From assembly GCA_024403615.1 (NCBI GenBank), contig JAKSRM010000007.1, positions 27,035-91,034 of the forward strand: a DNA stretch of 64,000 nt. The letters run 5' to 3'. Both the position numbers and the translations under genes were made by a program. Numbering within the stretch: the stretch's first letter is position 1; each line of letters begins with the position of its first letter. Positions 63,706 through 64,000 of this stretch are shown one piece after another. The notes below the pieces were generated by a model, which made no database searches, was not told the DNA's origin, and saw nothing but the letters and a program-made list of their open reading frames with translations. Origin of the DNA: Lachnospiraceae bacterium (GTDB lineage: Bacteria > Bacillota > Clostridia > Lachnospirales > Lachnospiraceae).

Positions 63706-63987
63706 TTAACCGATAAATTTCGGTGGATCAAATTTTCTATTGCTTGGATCCTCGTCATAGATGTGGATATCATACTGCTGGTCAATGTTTTTCTGATTGA
63801 AGTCCACACCGCCATCTGCTTTCACACCTATCGTCATAATGTATTTCTCATGAGGCTCGATCTGTGGAAGACCATCGTGGCTGCCGCCAACTACTTGATT
63901 CAGTTCTTCATCATTTAACTCAGAGAGTTTCTTTCCTAACTCTACGACTTCATTCTTTATAGCATTTAATTCTTCTTTTGATTTCAT
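63706..63987 (-). CDS. Double-glycine leader peptide (bacteriocin/RiPP-like)
   Basis: 93 aa with an AGGAG ribosome binding site. Residues 1-35 form a charged helical leader ending LSELNDEELNQVVGG, the typical motif cut by C39-type peptidase/ABC exporters. The predicted 58-residue mature part is hydrophilic, has no Cys, and ends in a Pro-rich tail (DPPKFIG). Precursors of this kind include class II bacteriocins, quorsin-like signals and Nif11/NHLP-type RiPPs; with no exporter or modifying enzyme in view the class is open. Its partners may lie beyond 64 kb. Confidence 0.75.
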   Translation of the reverse strand: MKSKEELNAIKNEVVELGKKLSELNDEELNQVVGGSHDGLPQIEPHEKYIMTIGVKADGGVDFNQKNIDQQYDIHIYDEDPSNRKFDPPKFIG

Positions 63988-64000
63988 AATGTTTTCTCCT

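Overview
The window reads as chromosome from a low-to-mid G+C, spore-lineage, strictly anaerobic gut Firmicute (class Clostridia, Lachnospiraceae-like). The basis is spoVG, a DnaD plus DnaC/DnaI-type helicase-loader pair, strong AGGAGG ribosome binding sites, LPXTG surface proteins, an AsrA/AsrB-type electron-transfer pair, a molybdoenzyme and a ferredoxin-thioredoxin-reductase-like protein. No rRNA, tRNA, phage, insertion sequence or CRISPR array was seen. The genus cannot be fixed from the sequence alone.

Layout. 1-5 kb (minus): housekeeping operon pth-mfd-mnmA-nth, with nth cut by the window edge. 5.2-10.7 kb (plus): spoVG, murC, a DnaA-box cluster, dnaD-like and dnaC/dnaI-like helicase-loader genes, a long-form prs, then a structured RNA candidate and terminators. 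11-13.5 kb (minus): polar amino-acid ABC importer. 13.6-20.6 kb (minus): FAD-dependent reductase-like flavoprotein, exonuclease III, MATE pump, AlkD-like protein, hflX and nagA.

20.7-39.7 kb is a large carbohydrate region built around a divergent promoter at about 35.4-35.6 kb. The leftward arm runs deoC-like aldolase, Gfo/Idh oxidoreductase, TIM-barrel isomerase, ROK kinase, a four-gene Gld-type ABC system (ATPase, permease, GldG-like, DUF4340-like), a second Gfo/Idh, then a ribose-type importer (lipoprotein, double ATPase, two permeases). The rightward arm has a third Gfo/Idh, two more TIM-barrel enzymes and a NahK-like sugar kinase. Three copies of a TGCRCGA-N7-KTTTCAG element lie between the two arms. 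Together these suggest import, oxidation, isomerisation, phosphorylation and aldol cleavage of an unidentified glycoside or amino sugar.

39.8-40.1 kb holds a non-coding array of 60-bp tandem repeats rich in TATCCGCTA palindromes. 40.3-51.5 kb (minus) is a complete sortase-pilus operon: coiled-coil protein, about 1950-residue tip adhesin, major pilin, class C sortase, minor pilin, second sortase and dedicated signal peptidase. The adhesin carries Cys/His repeats, a calcineurin-like phosphoesterase domain, an InlB-type repeat, a von Willebrand A domain and an LPETG anchor, and is the most unusual protein here.

51.7-58.7 kb (minus) is a redox operon: cytoplasmic molybdopterin oxidoreductase, four-cluster ferredoxin, TorD-like chaperone, AsrA- and AsrB-like electron-input subunits without AsrC, and a URO-D/MtaA-family protein. 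58.7-62.7 kb (minus): FGGY kinase, AraM/EgsA-like dehydrogenase, FTR-like protein, thioredoxin and an acetyltransferase. The window ends with a lipoprotein gene and a small double-glycine leader peptide gene at the right edge.
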